A DNA stretch of 64,000 nt from Paenibacillus sp. N3.4. GTDB lineage: Bacteria > Bacillota > Bacilli > Paenibacillales > NBRC-103111. The translations under genes and the position numbers were made by a program. The stretch is from assembly GCF_008017805.1 (NCBI RefSeq), contig NZ_VRTT01000021.1, positions 1 through 64,000 on the forward strand. Reading direction: 5' to 3'. This document shows, in pieces, positions 17,888-28,063 of the stretch. The notes under the pieces are model-generated. The model saw only the letters and a list, made by a program, of their open reading frames with translations, had not been told where the DNA came from and did not search any database. Every line of letters starts with the position of its first letter. Positions within the stretch are counted from its first letter, which is position 1.

Positions 17888-19004
17888 ATGCTGACTAAAC
17901 ACAAGAAAAAAGCATTGATCATTGGATGCGGGATTGCTGGTCCCGCGTTGGCCCTGTTTTTGAAACGAGTGGGAATTGACGCGGAAATCTATGAAGCCCG
18001 TAAGTCATCAGAAGGTTATTCACTTTCACTGTCCTGCAATGGTCTCGCTGTACTACAGGAACTCGGGCTTGATCAAGCCGTTTTGGATGAAGGCTCCGTA
18101 GTAAGCAAATGGCTCATGGGGAACAGTAAAGGCAAAAGTTTAGGCGGAGGAGTATTAGCGGGAGGTGGCCTCAAAAGCGTCTTCATCAAGCGAGTTCCCC
18201 TTGGCAATATCATTTCGGATGAAGCCGAACGTCAAGGAATACGCATCACTAATTGGTTGTGATGGCGTCCACTCACGCACACGTCAAATTCTCGATCCGG
18301 CATACCAAGGCGCCAGCTACACCGGCCTAATCAATAGCGGAGGCTACACCACAGGCGTTGAAGTTCCCAGTTCGCCTCAGACCACTCAATTCATCTTTTG
18401 CAAACGCGCTTTTTTCGGTTATCACGTAAGTCCAACCGGCTATATTTACTGGTTTACAAATTGGCCGGAAGCCAATGAGCCCGCCATGGGAGCTTTTGAT
18501 GATATCACCGAAGATGAACGAAAAAGACAGATGCTAGAGCTATATCAAGACGATCAACCTTTCATTCGAAAGATCATTCAGGAAGCAGACACCACCTTCC
18601 CTTATTTTTCATCCTATGCGTTGCCTAAACAACCTACCAGTTGGCACAGGGGGCCTATAGCTTTGCTAGGCGATTCTGCGCATGCCATCTCTCCAAGCTC
18701 CGGGCAAGAAGCATCGATGGCACTGGAGGATGCTATTGTTCTGGCGAAATGTTTGCGCGATATCCCCGATCTGGAGCAAGCCTTTGCCACCTACGGACAT
18801 TTGAGGCGTGAGCGAACCGTCAAAATGTTTGACGTGGGACAGCGCGGCGATTCTGGCAAGCATGCGGTTCGTCCCTTCCAGCAGTGGTTCCGGGATACTA
18901 CGACGCCTTTCTTTCTGAAACTCTTTGCAAATCCAAAGGCATCAGACTGGATGTACTCATACAGAGTCGATTGGGAAGAGAAAGTTTTAGCATACAATTC
19001 CTAA
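17888..19004 (+). pseudogene. FAD-dependent monooxygenase, internally deleted
   Basis: The start at ATG 17888 follows AAAGGAG. The N-terminal half shows the FAD Rossmann motif (ALIIGCGIAGPALALFLKRV), then EARKSSEGYSLSLS. The reading frame breaks near 18240-18255: IISDEAERQGIRI jumps directly to LIGCDGVHSRTR in another frame. Family members have roughly 40 residues between these, so a segment is missing and the gene is out of frame. The second half carries the GD motif (LLGDSAHAISPSSGQEASMA) and a normal C-terminus. The intact family (class A flavoprotein monooxygenases, TetX/UbiH-like) hydroxylates small aromatic or antibiotic substrates. This copy is unlikely to be active. It is a single gene with no operon partner. 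Confidence 0.7.
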
Positions 19005-19144
19005 GATGTCTCAACGAGAAAATAGGCGAGCATCGAATTAATTCTCTCCATGGACAAACTAAATTCGGCCCGTATGAGCATATTAGACAAGCCTAAATGG
19101 ACTTATTTTTTCCCTCACAGTGAACTATATAGATTAAAGTGCTG

Positions 19145-19181
19145 TGGAAGCATCCCTAAACTTACTTTACGGATGCTTCCA
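19145..19181 (-). terminator. Hairpin enclosing the stop codon of the DUF3231 gene
   Basis: TGGAAGCATCC (19145-19155) pairs perfectly with GGATGCTTCCA (19171-19181). The stop codon at 19162-19164 lies in the loop. No clear T-run follows on the minus strand, so termination is plausible but unproven. Confidence 0.4.
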
Positions 19182-19704
19182 ATTTAAAATAAGGGGGTGC
19201 TTTTAACCACCCTTTTCTCAATAATAGATCTTTTAAAGTTATTGCGTAAATCAGCTTCTTCATCTGAAACTTGGCAAACATGGCAGCTACATCCGGCCTA
19301 ACCGCTTCAGTCAGCCCCCGACAAGCATAATTCATGCCCAGTACAATATTGAAACTGAGAAGACTTGCAATTTCCTCATCTGATAATCTGGAGCCCTCCG
19401 GCATATTCCGGAAATCTCCAATCGGTTTATCCGGCGATGGCTCTGAGAACGGTACCCCTTCTGCTTTCAAAAACTCAGTTAATTCGTTAAATATCGGACG
19501 ATGAACATCGTTAATAACTTCTTGCAGCTTTTCCTTAAGTTCCAGATCCTGAGTAATATTAAAAGACACCTGTTCACCACGCATTGTTTGTTCCGTCGCC
19601 GTCAAATAAAACCAGAGATTCATGACTTCTCCAACATTTAAAGGCGGCTTTTCGCCATCCAGAAACGGCTTAATTGCATCATCAAGTACTTCCAAGATAT
19701 TCAT
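19162..19704 (-). CDS. DUF3231 family protein
   Basis: The start at ATG 19704 has AAAGGGAG 8 nt upstream; the longer in-frame extension lacks a ribosome site. The 180-residue all-helical protein has the hallmark PPLNVGEVMNLWFYLTATEQ and MNYACRGLTEAVRPD segments of DUF3231, a ferritin-like-fold family frequent in spore-forming Firmicutes, often as paralogues. The biochemical role is not established. It stands alone, convergent with the broken monooxygenase. Confidence 0.75.
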   Translation of the reverse strand: MNILEVLDDAIKPFLDGEKPPLNVGEVMNLWFYLTATEQTMRGEQVSFNITQDLELKEKLQEVINDVHRPIFNELTEFLKAEGVPFSEPSPDKPIGDFRNMPEGSRLSDEEIASLLSFNIVLGMNYACRGLTEAVRPDVAAMFAKFQMKKLIYAITLKDLLLRKGWLKAPPYFKLEASVK

Positions 19705-19974
19705 GTTCGCAGCTCCCTTTTTGCTAGTTATAGTACCCACAAGCCTATATTTTATTAGCTTCTGTTTTGGATAATAGTTCTAACATAACGCGAGGACATA
19801 TTTCATCGGACAAGTGCATAATGCAGTTGCAAGAAGATCAATCATTTGAGTATTCTTATCGGAGGCCAATGCTAAAGCGAATGAATAAAAATGACTTTAC
19901 AGTTTCTATGGGAAAATTGCCTTCGGAGGTTATGAATCTCCAACGCCTTCAGAGGAATATCCTATCTTTCCGAG

Positions 19975-20023
19975 AAAAAAAGCACCCTCGCGGGTGCTTC
20001 TTCATTTGTAAGGAAGTGCGGGA
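19975..20023 (+). repeat. Decayed copy of the ssrA terminator and 3' end
   Basis: AAGCACCC tcgc GGGTGCTT followed by CTTCATTTGTAAGGAAGTGC matches the ssrA locus (AAGCACCC gcaa GGGTGCTT, then CTTCATTTGTATGGAGGTGA) almost base for base before diverging. The hairpin can terminate transcripts in either direction. The flank beyond is not ssrA. Confidence 0.6.
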
Positions 20024-20047
20024 AAACTATATAAATCCAAACGTATT

Positions 20048-21168
20048 CTACCCCTGTTGGACGAACATATAGATGATAACTACGACAACCAGAATACAGA
20101 ACAAAGTAAACAGCAGGATTTTCAAGGACTTAGTGGAACGCCGCCGGTAACACTCCCCGTCTCTCCGTTCACCATATAGCGGTACGTTTTATTTTTGTAC
20201 ATGTATGTCGCATTCCACACTGGCAATAATATGTGCTTGTATGTCCGGTCGAAGTATCTCGTGCGGATATCCAGGTTGCGTATTTCATCTCCGCCAATCT
20301 TTCTCCGGATCTCGCTTTCCAGTTGGACGTCTACGTGGGACTTCGCCTGGTTCCAGCCCTCCTGGAGGGAGACGGTATAGCGCTCAGCAATAAACCCGCT
20401 CAAATACTCAGGCTTATAAGAGACAAGCTGGTCGAGCTTGAAGTCGTTCAGCTTGTGCAGCAGTTCGCTGTCGTATTGTCCAGAGGCTGGGATGAGCATA
20501 TCGTCGTAAAATTGCCCGTATGTCCCCTTGGTCCAGTGCCATACTGTGTATTGGACCGTTTCCGTATATGTTTCGGTCCTGCCGTCGACGACGCGGGTGC
20601 GCGTCTCCTGCCGATAGTGGTGGACGCCAACCTCCGCCTTATATGATGAATCCGTATCGGTGTCGAACGTCCAGAACGGCACGTAGATACCGTTCAGATT
20701 GGAATTGACGGACCGTTTCTTGAATTCGTTCGGGATGAACCACCTTTCTTTGCGCCAGGCGTTGAAAGCTTGGGTGGCTTGGTCCCGAGAGATATGGAAC
20801 GGAATGACGGACTCCGGACGGATGCTCCCTGGATTACCCTGCGGCATCACCTTCGGAGATCCGCAGAACCCGCACACGACCGCGGTTTGGCTCGCAGGCA
20901 GCAGCATTTCGCCGCCACAGTTGCCGCACTTGATCATCTGTTGTTCCGTACCCCAATCCTTCAAAGAAGAATCGTCTTCGTCGGCGAAATCGAGTTCGTG
21001 TTCCTCCGGCTTTTCTTCTTCAGTACCGTCTCCGATAGGCTTCTCGCTGCCGCAATAGCGGCATTTCAGCGTTTGGCTGACCGTATCGAACTGCATCTGG
21101 CCACCGCACCCCTGACACGGGAAGGTAGCCGTCTGATTTTGCGGCGGTATTGGATTATTGGCTCCCAT
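20048..21168 (-). CDS. TFIIB-type zinc-ribbon membrane protein (YdjG-like), frameshifted near its end
   Basis: Two N-terminal zinc ribbons are visible (CQGCGGQMQF...CRYCGSEK, residues ~18-43; CGNCGGEMLL...CGFCGS, ~81-103). A conserved body follows with many Trp/Tyr residues (IYVPFWTFDTDTDSSYKAEV). As written the frame stops at 20122 after 348 residues. One missing base near 20139-20147 (GGCGGCG) hides the natural end: RSTKSLKILLFTLFCILVVV and a further ~12 residues, a C-terminal transmembrane helix that stops at 20048. B. subtilis YdjG has the same plan and is co-transcribed with the SPFH protein YdjI in a SigW-controlled envelope-stress operon with a PspA homologue. Here only the YdjI-like partner is present, 13 bp upstream. 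Confidence 0.75.
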
Positions 21169-21181
21169 GTCGAATCATCCT

Positions 21182-22294
21182 TTACGATTTGGTGCCGCAA
21201 CCGGAACAGAACTTCGCGCCCGGAGTCAGCGCGCTTCCGCATTCATGGCAGATACGGTTCTCGGGGCGGGCAGTTCCGCACTCAGAACAGAATTTGTCGT
21301 TCGCGTTTAGCGGATGATTGCATTTGCCGCATAGCTCGATATTGCGGTCTTGATCGGGAACAGTTGGGGTTGGGGCCTGGTTCGGATTGTGAGCCTGGGC
21401 ATCCCCGCCAGGATTGGTCGAGATGGGCTGCTGCCCTCCTCCGGTCATCATCTGGTTAATCATTTGTCCCATTGCCATGCCGGCACCGAGCCCCGCCCCT
21501 GCTCCGGCCAATCCGCCGCTGGAGTTGTTGGCTGCTTCACGGATCGATTCGGCGGTTTGATACTTCATGTATTGATCAAGATTTCCAGCAATATTCATCG
21601 AAGATCTGCGGTCGATCATCTTCTCGACCTCTTCAGGTAAGGAAATATTTTCTATGAAGAATCCGGTCAGCGCAAGCCCAATCGCCGCAAAATTTGGCTG
21701 CAGCTTGGCGCCAGCTTGCGAACTAAGCTCGTCATAATGCGTAGCCAGATCGATGATCGGGATGCCCGATTCGGCCAGCAGGTCACTTACGCCCGAGACG
21801 ATCATCGTTTTGAAGAAGCCGGATATTTGCCCTGAATTGAATTCCTCATGCGAACCGAAAATTTCTCTCATAAACACAGCGGGATCTTTCACCTTAAACG
21901 AATAATTCCCGAAGCCGCGGGCGCGCACCATTCCGAATTCCTTGTCGCGCATAATGACCGGGTTCGTCGTGCCCCATTTCTGATCAGTGATATTGGTCGT
22001 ATTGACGAAATACACATCCGCTTTAAACGGGGAGTTGAAGGCATACTTCCACGATTTGAGCGCCGTCAGCACCGGCATATTCTGCGTGCTCAGCTCGTAT
22101 TTGCCTGGGCCGAACACATCAGCGATTTGTCCTTCGTTTACGAAGATCGCCGCCTGCCCTTCACGCACCGTCAGCTGTGCTCCCATCTTAATTGCGTTGT
22201 CGTATGCGGGGAAATGATACACGATCGAATCCGTATCTTCCATCCACTCGATGACTTCAATAAACTGACCTTTAATAAATGAAAACAGTCCCAT
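21182..22294 (-). CDS. SPFH-domain protein with C-terminal zinc ribbons (YdjI-like)
   Basis: The start at ATG 22294 follows GGAGGATGAACG. The 370-residue protein opens with the SPFH/virion-core-like domain (MGLFSFIKGQFIEVIEWMED; EGQAAIFVNEGQIADVFGPG). A Gly/Ala-rich linker follows near residues 258-300 (LAGAGAGLGAGMAMGQ), and two double-cysteine zinc ribbons near 315-370 (CGKCNHPLNANDKFCSECG; CHECGSALTPGAKFCSGCG). SPFH proteins scaffold membrane microdomains, and in Bacillus this one works with a PspA-type envelope-stress response. It precedes the YdjG-like gene in the same operon. No PspA homologue is visible here. Confidence 0.8.
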   Translation of the reverse strand: MGLFSFIKGQFIEVIEWMEDTDSIVYHFPAYDNAIKMGAQLTVREGQAAIFVNEGQIADVFGPGKYELSTQNMPVLTALKSWKYAFNSPFKADVYFVNTTNITDQKWGTTNPVIMRDKEFGMVRARGFGNYSFKVKDPAVFMREIFGSHEEFNSGQISGFFKTMIVSGVSDLLAESGIPIIDLATHYDELSSQAGAKLQPNFAAIGLALTGFFIENISLPEEVEKMIDRRSSMNIAGNLDQYMKYQTAESIREAANNSSGGLAGAGAGLGAGMAMGQMINQMMTGGGQQPISTNPGGDAQAHNPNQAPTPTVPDQDRNIELCGKCNHPLNANDKFCSECGTARPENRICHECGSALTPGAKFCSGCGTKS

Positions 22295-22452
22295 CGTTCA
22301 TCCTCCAATCGGATCTTTTCTTCATCGCGTTATCGTTTTTCAATAATTTTCATTATACGGTAAAAACTCGGAATAAGGTATATATACCTATATACCCTAT
22401 TCCAATTCGTAGACAATTCGTCTATAATCCCTCTACAATATTAGGGCATAAC

Positions 22453-22485
22453 AAAGCCCCGTCCTTATGAGAGCGGGGCTTTCAT
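22453..22485. terminator. Terminator-like hairpin
   Basis: AAAGCCCCG (22453-22461) pairs with CGGGGCTTT (22474-22482) across a 12-nt loop. It lies between the SPFH gene promoter region and an ssrA-like relic. No gene in this window clearly reads into it. Confidence 0.45.
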
Positions 22486-22590
22486 GGTGAAGCGAGGAGT
22501 GTCGAATTCCTGTCAGAAAATATCGTTAAACAGGCATATACGAGGTGCATTCATAGTCTTGATGTCACCGAGTAGTCGTTCAAATCTGGT
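22486..22590 (+). repeat. Decayed ssrA 3'-region copy (~100 bp)
   Basis: GGTGAAGCGAGGAGTGTCGA, ATTCCTGTCAGAAAATATCG, TTAAACAGGCATATACGAGG and AGTCTTGATGTCACCGAGTA follow the exact order of the real gene at 53641-53745 (GGAGGTGAGGGGAGTCGAAC, CCCTGTCCGAAAATATCGCC, ACACAGGCATCTACGGGTGT, AGTTTTGATGTCACCCGAGC). This is the longest ssrA relic in the window. The T-arm and discriminator are mutated, so it is non-functional. Confidence 0.7.
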
Positions 22591-23150
22591 AGTTTCATGA
22601 TTATTTATAAAGGGGTTCGTTATCGGACTTGTGGAATGCCACTAGCCGCCCTATGTGCAATTATCACTTGGGAATTTCTAATTTCCTTCGTTGCTGTGCA
22701 TAGCAGATCCGCAGCAATTTTCTGCAAATCCGCAGCATTACTATTTCATCATCCAGCAATGCTGATAAGAACAAGCAGTCGCTCAAATTCCGCTCCATTC
22801 AAATCTTCGAAAGGTCGTGTTAGCAATATCTCATCGGGCCTGCATGCCTTTGATGATCTTTGAGGGTTGGCAATAGCCTTTTTCCGAGGGCTCTTCTTTT
22901 GGATGAACTCTTCCATTTTCTCTTCTTGCTAGGCTGCATCACGCCAGAAATCGCTCCAAACAGTATGAATCCAACAAAAAACATATAATCTCTTTCATGT
23001 GGTCCCCCACTACGATGTTTTCTAATAACCACATTACAGTAAATGGGAATATTTCCTACAATAAAATAGAGAAGCATATCGAAAGAAGCCGATGGAGCAG
23101 TAAAAGCTACAGTTAGATCAAAGCCTGCTAATGGCTACAATTGTATAAGA
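22591..23150. other. Gap with degenerate coding remnants
   Basis: No intact gene. On the minus strand about 22860-23010 one frame gives a short hydrophobic helix and basic stretch (FFVGFILFGAISGVMQPSKK), and further down pieces such as DLNGAEFERLL that faintly recall restriction-endonuclease-like domains. Several stops interrupt it. Treated as unresolved decay. Confidence 0.3.
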
Positions 23151-23336
23151 AAAAGCAGCCATCACAGAGGATTCTCTGCGACAACTGCTTTCTCAGATGG
23201 GAACCCACCTTGCAAACCGAGACTTCCCTAAAATCAAGAAACTCATCGCCAGCTATGTGGAAAAGGTAATCGTCTACGAAAAGCATGTAGAAGTTATCCT
23301 AAAGGTCCATGTTGTGGAATTGATATATGGGGGTTA
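23151..23336 (+). pseudogene. C-terminal fragment of a large serine recombinase
   Basis: Translation gives KAAITEDSLRQLLSQMGTHL ... KIKKLIASYVEKVIVYEKHV EVILKV and a stop at 23336. The fragment at 39590-39847 is nearly identical. This coiled-coil-like C-terminus (IKKFI.SYVEKVIVYE.HVEV) is characteristic of large serine recombinases. The catalytic and DNA-binding domains are absent. Right after the coding end comes ATATGGGGGTTAGAGGA, resembling the ssrA 3' sequence ATGGAGGTGAGGGGA, as at 39851. Confidence 0.6.
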
Positions 23337-23456
23337 GAGGATGGGGGGATGACATTGAAACTTTCCAATATATCAGCAGACTTGAGCCCCGGAAATTTTA
23401 TATCCTAACGAAAAACTCGTAAACAAAGAGACCCGCTTAATCTGGCCTGAGAGTTC

Positions 23457-23490
23457 AAAAAAGAGACCCGACAGCTTGTGTCAGGTCTCT
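23457..23490 (-). terminator. Intrinsic terminator of the SLH nucleotidase gene
   Basis: AGAGACC-CG-ACA pairs with TGT-CA-GGTCTCT, followed on the minus strand by six T's. It lies 15 bp past the nucleotidase stop codon. Confidence 0.75.
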
Positions 23491-23505
23491 AATCCTATTT
23501 GCTAA

Positions 23506-26500
23506 TTAGTTTACGGTTATTGTGCAATAATTGAATCTGCCATTAACATAGACAAAAATGATAGCCGTTCCTTTACTAATCGGCGTTACAACACCACTCG
23601 AATCTACAGTGGCAACCGCCGGATTGTTGGATTCCCAAGTTACTGTCTTGTTGATCGGATTGGCTGGTATAGTACCCGTAACGGACAATTGGAATGTTGC
23701 CCCACCAGCAGTTAATGTATTACTGTATTTGTTTAACTGAATGCTTGCCGCGTAGCCGGCCGGTGTACGTTGGCCTTCTGCCGAGGATGCATGAGTCGCA
23801 AGTGTAATATAAACGGTACTTCCTGTAACAGGAAGATTTGTAAAGCTTACTGAATTTTGACCGCCTGCAACGGTCAGCGTACTTATAGGAGCCAAGTCAA
23901 ATGGACTTGCATACACTCGAACGACTTGACCAGGCTGAACCCCGTTAACCGTAAAGTTGGCAGCGGAAGTGGGGCTAACAAATGTAACGTTGTTCGGGTT
24001 CAACTGATACGTATCCAAGGAAACCGTGTACTTGTAACCTTCAGTAGCAGTTGCACCTGTAGATACGGTAATTGCGATAGGTCCTGTCACTGCCGAGTCA
24101 AGCGGAAGTGTTACAAATTGGCTCACTGGTACTGTGGCCGAGGCATTTGATTTGGTATCCGAGATATTGTTATAAAGACGTACCACGTAGTCCTTCGGCA
24201 AACTGTTTACATAAACGTTGCTGCCCACTGTTGGCGTCATGTTGCTTGTCGTTGTAGTGACGCGGCCTTCAGACACATAGGAGATCGGTTCGTTATTGAA
24301 GCTCTTCACATAATCGATAAGTGCTGTGCTATCCACTGGACCAACAAAAGGATTTTTGCCTCGCTTACCGATTTCTAAATAACTTTTTCCCGTGGAAGAT
24401 GCCATAAAGTTATTCACTGCGATAGTATAATTTTCCTTAGGGTCAATCGGCTTTCCGTCCGGCAACGTAATTCTGGTTACCGACTGGCTTCCTACATCCC
24501 AAGTGTACTTAAACCCGCTGATACTGAAATCTGCTGCGTAGTTCGGAGAAAGCTGACCGTTAATAATGGCTACGAGATCTTCTCCGGTAATATCAAGCTT
24601 TACTACAAAGTTGTTAAAAGGAAGAATTGTGAATAACTGCCCCATTGTGATGTCGCCTGCACTAAGATTCTGACGAATGCCTCCGCCGTTCATCAACGCA
24701 AAATCTGTACTCATCGAAACGCGCATACTATCTGCGATAAGGTTTCCAAGAGCATTATCGCTGGTTACAGTATATCCGCCGACCATATCGATTCCGGCAA
24801 CTCCAACTTTGGCAGTTTTCAATCCGACTACCGTATCGTTAAATCTATTAAGCTGAGCCTTAATTCGAGGATCCGGATCTATCTTTGCTTGATCGACTAA
24901 CACAACTTCAGCTGATTTTTCGATCACGTCACCGGTTACAGGATCAATAACAAGGTCGATATCGCCTATAGCTTTCCCGTATTCATAACCCTGAAAAATA
25001 AGTTTTCCGTTCACAGTGCCATTAACGATTTTATGATTGTGGCCGGCCAGGATCACGTCAACCTCAGGATCGACTTTATTGGCAAGATCGGCCGCCGGTC
25101 CAGTCACGGCTCCGCTAGCGTCTTGTGTTGCATCCATATGCGCCAATACCACAATGGAACGTATACCCTGCTTCTTCAATTCTGCAACATATTTATTAAT
25201 CGCTGCTGCCTCATCTGTAAAACGAATCGATTCAATACCGCTAGGCAAGATCATGCCGGCTGCACTTTGAATGACTACTCCGATGAAACCGATCTTGACA
25301 CCGCCCACACTTTTAATAGCGTAAGGAGGCAAGATAGGGTTTCCGGTAGTTTTGTCGACTACATTTGCCGCTATCAGTGGGAAGCCCATACCCATGTAAT
25401 CAGGAATCGCTTTAGAGCTTGCGTCGCCACCGTTAATAAGGCGAAGCATTTCCGTCGTGCCTTTATCAAATTCATGGTTACCAACGGTTCCTACATCAAA
25501 GCCCATTGAATTCATGAGCATTACCGTCGGTTCTTCCTTGTTCATAGAAGATACGAGCGGACTGCCTCCAACCGCATCTCCGGCATGAACCAATAGCGTG
25601 TTAGGATTAGCAGCGGCCCGCTTTTTCATATAAGCCGCCATATAGTCCATTTCTCCATAAACGCCGTTTAAAATATACCTTCCGTCACCGTTAACATCCA
25701 CTGTTTTAAAGCTAAAGGATTGATCAATTTGACCATGCAGGTCATTGAAGCTTAATAGTTTTACTTTTACCGGATCTTTTGGAGAACGGAAACTTAATGC
25801 TCTGGATTCCGTTTTACTGAGTTGTCCCCCCAAATTATAGGCTTTAAAAGTTACGTTATAAGTACCCGGTTTGTCCGTAACCGCATAAACATTATTGTAA
25901 ACGGAATGGGTGACGGACGACATACTTGTAGAAAGATGATTAATGTCAAACCAGTTGCCCGTATTGTCTTGTGCCCACAGCTGTAAATTATCCGGTGAAT
26001 CGGATTGTGCAGCTAATTTGTAGAGCCCTGGATTATTAAGCGCTACAAGGATTGGATCAACCGCAGGAGAAACCTCGGAAAGCGAGCCATTAAAGTCTTC
26101 CTGTGTACGGTTCAATGTATTTACGAGGCGAGTAGGAATACGATCGCTAAAATTACCTGAAAAGGTAAGGGATGCGCTGTTATTTTCTGAACTGGGGTCC
26201 GAATTTGAAGGAGTTGAGGGAGTTGAAGGTGTCGTCGTCTCTCCAACAGGTTTGCCCGGTTCGGGTTTCGTCAAATCCTTTTTATCTTCTTTAGGCGCGA
26301 CTTGTTCTGCTTTACTAACAAGATCTGCTTTATTCTGTACGAACTGATAAGTCAGCTTAGCTAAAGCTTGCCGTTCCGCAGGCTTGGATGGACTAAACGA
26401 AATGGTGTTGTCCGAATTTTGTACGCCAGAAATCAGGCCAATGTTAAATGCGAGTGCAACCTCGCCTTTAGCCCAGCTCGAGATGCTTGCAGCATCTGTG

Positions 26501-26988
26501 AAAGGAAGCGGACTTGCCGCCAGCTTTTTGGCATTGTCTTGAATTCCTAGTGCACGAATGAAAAAGACGGCCATTTGCTCTCTACTAACTTGTCCATCGG
26601 GAGAGAATGTCTCTAAGGAAGTTCCCTGAGTGATCCCCTTTTTAACAAGTGCACCGACGTAAGGGTTATACCAAGAATCTTTAGGCACGTCCTTGAAGGT
26701 AGCTGGAGCCGACTCCTCCGGAAGATTCATAGCCTTTACAAGTACTTTTGCAAGCTGGGCACGTGTCATTTGTTCATTGGGATTAAACAATCCCGAGCCG
26801 TCACCTGACAAAATTCCCGCCCCGGTTAAAGCAACAATCTCTTTCTGGGCGTAAGATCCCTCCAGATCTTTGTAAGAAATAGCCGTCTCGGCAAGCGACA
26901 AACTAGCAAACGGAGCAGCTACGACCGATGCCAGCATCGTACTGATCAAAGCTTTTGAAACCAATTTGTAACTTTTACTGTTTCTCAT
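23506..26988 (-). CDS. SLH-anchored 5'-nucleotidase / 2',3'-cyclic phosphodiesterase
   Basis: The 1160-residue exported protein has a signal peptide (LVSKALISTMLASVVAAPFA) and three SLH domains within residues ~37-220. A linker leads to a metallophosphatase core from ~408 with all signature motifs: FNDLHGQ, HAGDAVGGS, GNHEFDKG, LAHMDA and GHNH. The 5'-nucleotidase C-terminal domain follows (DNALGNLIADSMR; LMNGGGIRQNL; PFNNFVVKLDITGEDLVAII). Two linker modules and a C-terminal Big2-type Ig domain (VTWESNNPAVATVDSSGVVT) end the protein. It should hydrolyse extracellular nucleotides at the cell wall to release phosphate and nucleosides. It is monocistronic with its own terminator. Confidence 0.9.
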   Translation of the reverse strand: MRNSKSYKLVSKALISTMLASVVAAPFASLSLAETAISYKDLEGSYAQKEIVALTGAGILSGDGSGLFNPNEQMTRAQLAKVLVKAMNLPEESAPATFKDVPKDSWYNPYVGALVKKGITQGTSLETFSPDGQVSREQMAVFFIRALGIQDNAKKLAASPLPFTDAASISSWAKGEVALAFNIGLISGVQNSDNTISFSPSKPAERQALAKLTYQFVQNKADLVSKAEQVAPKEDKKDLTKPEPGKPVGETTTPSTPSTPSNSDPSSENNSASLTFSGNFSDRIPTRLVNTLNRTQEDFNGSLSEVSPAVDPILVALNNPGLYKLAAQSDSPDNLQLWAQDNTGNWFDINHLSTSMSSVTHSVYNNVYAVTDKPGTYNVTFKAYNLGGQLSKTESRALSFRSPKDPVKVKLLSFNDLHGQIDQSFSFKTVDVNGDGRYILNGVYGEMDYMAAYMKKRAAANPNTLLVHAGDAVGGSPLVSSMNKEEPTVMLMNSMGFDVGTVGNHEFDKGTTEMLRLINGGDASSKAIPDYMGMGFPLIAANVVDKTTGNPILPPYAIKSVGGVKIGFIGVVIQSAAGMILPSGIESIRFTDEAAAINKYVAELKKQGIRSIVVLAHMDATQDASGAVTGPAADLANKVDPEVDVILAGHNHKIVNGTVNGKLIFQGYEYGKAIGDIDLVIDPVTGDVIEKSAEVVLVDQAKIDPDPRIKAQLNRFNDTVVGLKTAKVGVAGIDMVGGYTVTSDNALGNLIADSMRVSMSTDFALMNGGGIRQNLSAGDITMGQLFTILPFNNFVVKLDITGEDLVAIINGQLSPNYAADFSISGFKYTWDVGSQSVTRITLPDGKPIDPKENYTIAVNNFMASSTGKSYLEIGKRGKNPFVGPVDSTALIDYVKSFNNEPISYVSEGRVTTTTSNMTPTVGSNVYVNSLPKDYVVRLYNNISDTKSNASATVPVSQFVTLPLDSAVTGPIAITVSTGATATEGYKYTVSLDTYQLNPNNVTFVSPTSAANFTVNGVQPGQVVRVYASPFDLAPISTLTVAGGQNSVSFTNLPVTGSTVYITLATHASSAEGQRTPAGYAASIQLNKYSNTLTAGGATFQLSVTGTIPANPINKTVTWESNNPAVATVDSSGVVTPISKGTAIIFVYVNGRFNYCTITVN

Positions 26989-28063
26989 CCGTTAGTTAAC
27001 CTCCCTCATCATTCTGAGTTCAATTCTAGCTATATAACTTTTTTAAATTACAATAATTCATTATACAAGATTCATTTGAAATTAATTTATAAGACTTTGT
27101 AAAAATCATAAAGTAACAAATGATCACTCTTACCCTATTTGGGGCAGGTGAGGACACAATCTCTAATGTGACTCGGTAAGCTTGTTAGTGTGAACCGATT
27201 GCCGCGATGCTCTAGCATAATCGACTGATCGGCGAGCTGCTTTGGCACGATTGCGGCGCGGAAATCCGTTTTCTACTGTTGCCAAAGGCTTCACACAGCC
27301 CACATTGAAGGAATACCATGCGCGACTGGAGTTTCGCTTCCAGGAGTTGCATTTGTCAAGGAGCAGCATCCTTGCATCACCGAGGATACATTGCGAGAGC
27401 TGTTCGCTAGATTCAGAGAATCTGTCTCTAGTAAAGCATTCCTGTGATCAAGAAATTCATAGGCAGCTATGCAGAAAAAGCATCATCTAATGATCATGTG
27501 GAAATCATTTTCAAGCTGGATACTTGGGCCCGCCGGCATCGCTATTGACGGACACAGCACGACGATTTTTCCGATTCTTTAGACAAAGCGAGCTGTTTCA
27601 CATCAGCGGCGATGCCGTGTAACTCAAAAAGGAGCTTGCCACCCGCACTTCAGTGGCAAAGCTCCTTTTCGTTTTTGTGGATTTAACATATGGGGACGAA
27701 CCGTGGTATGTCAAAACCACAATTCACCGCCGCAATCATTCCCCGGGTCATTTCATACGCTTTTTCCCGCTCTTGCTCTAGAACAGGGACGGCAAGCCCA
27801 CCTTTCCCAGTAAAATATGTACCCACCGACAATCTTGACTGCTCAGTTCCTATATATAAACGATTAGCACTTATCCGTTCATCTCGAAGGCTTCTCATAT
27901 TGTATCGACTAACCTGAAACAATATGAACTGAAAAAAGCGAAAGTACCATCAAATGTGTCACGCAGACGCAGTTGGCGATACTTTCTCAGTTTATGGTAT
28001 GAAGTTTGGTTTGGACTGGGATCGTAGCCCAATCGCCCCCGCTTGACGGCCTCCTCTTGCTTC
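26989..28063. other. 1-kb scar region with recombinase debris
   Basis: No intact gene. Plus-strand 27380-27545 carries a decayed copy of the serine-recombinase C-terminus (ITEDTLRELFARF, then out of frame IKKFIGSYAEK and DHVEIIFKL). Minus-strand 27163-27369 shows unassigned coding-like sequence. An att-like inverted element lies at 27675-27724. The rest (27725-28063) is unassigned. Confidence 0.45.
27675..27724. repeat. 50-bp imperfect palindrome, candidate attP-type site
   Basis: The left arm TTGTGGATTTAACATAT and the reverse complement of the right arm TTGTGGTTTTGACATAC agree at 14 of 17 positions, around a short centre GGGGACGAACCGTG. About 50 bp with imperfect symmetric arms is the known format of serine-integrase attP sites. 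It lies ~130 bp from a decayed serine-recombinase C-terminus. Functional status is inference. Confidence 0.45.

Noticed and set aside
20770-21459. 229-codon ORF antisense to the zinc-ribbon/SPFH pair
   Set aside because: Overlaps two well-supported genes; Arg-rich shadow frame without a ribosome site.
22597-23077. Restriction-endonuclease-like gene
   Set aside because: Only faint, frame-broken similarity on the minus strand; not enough to call.
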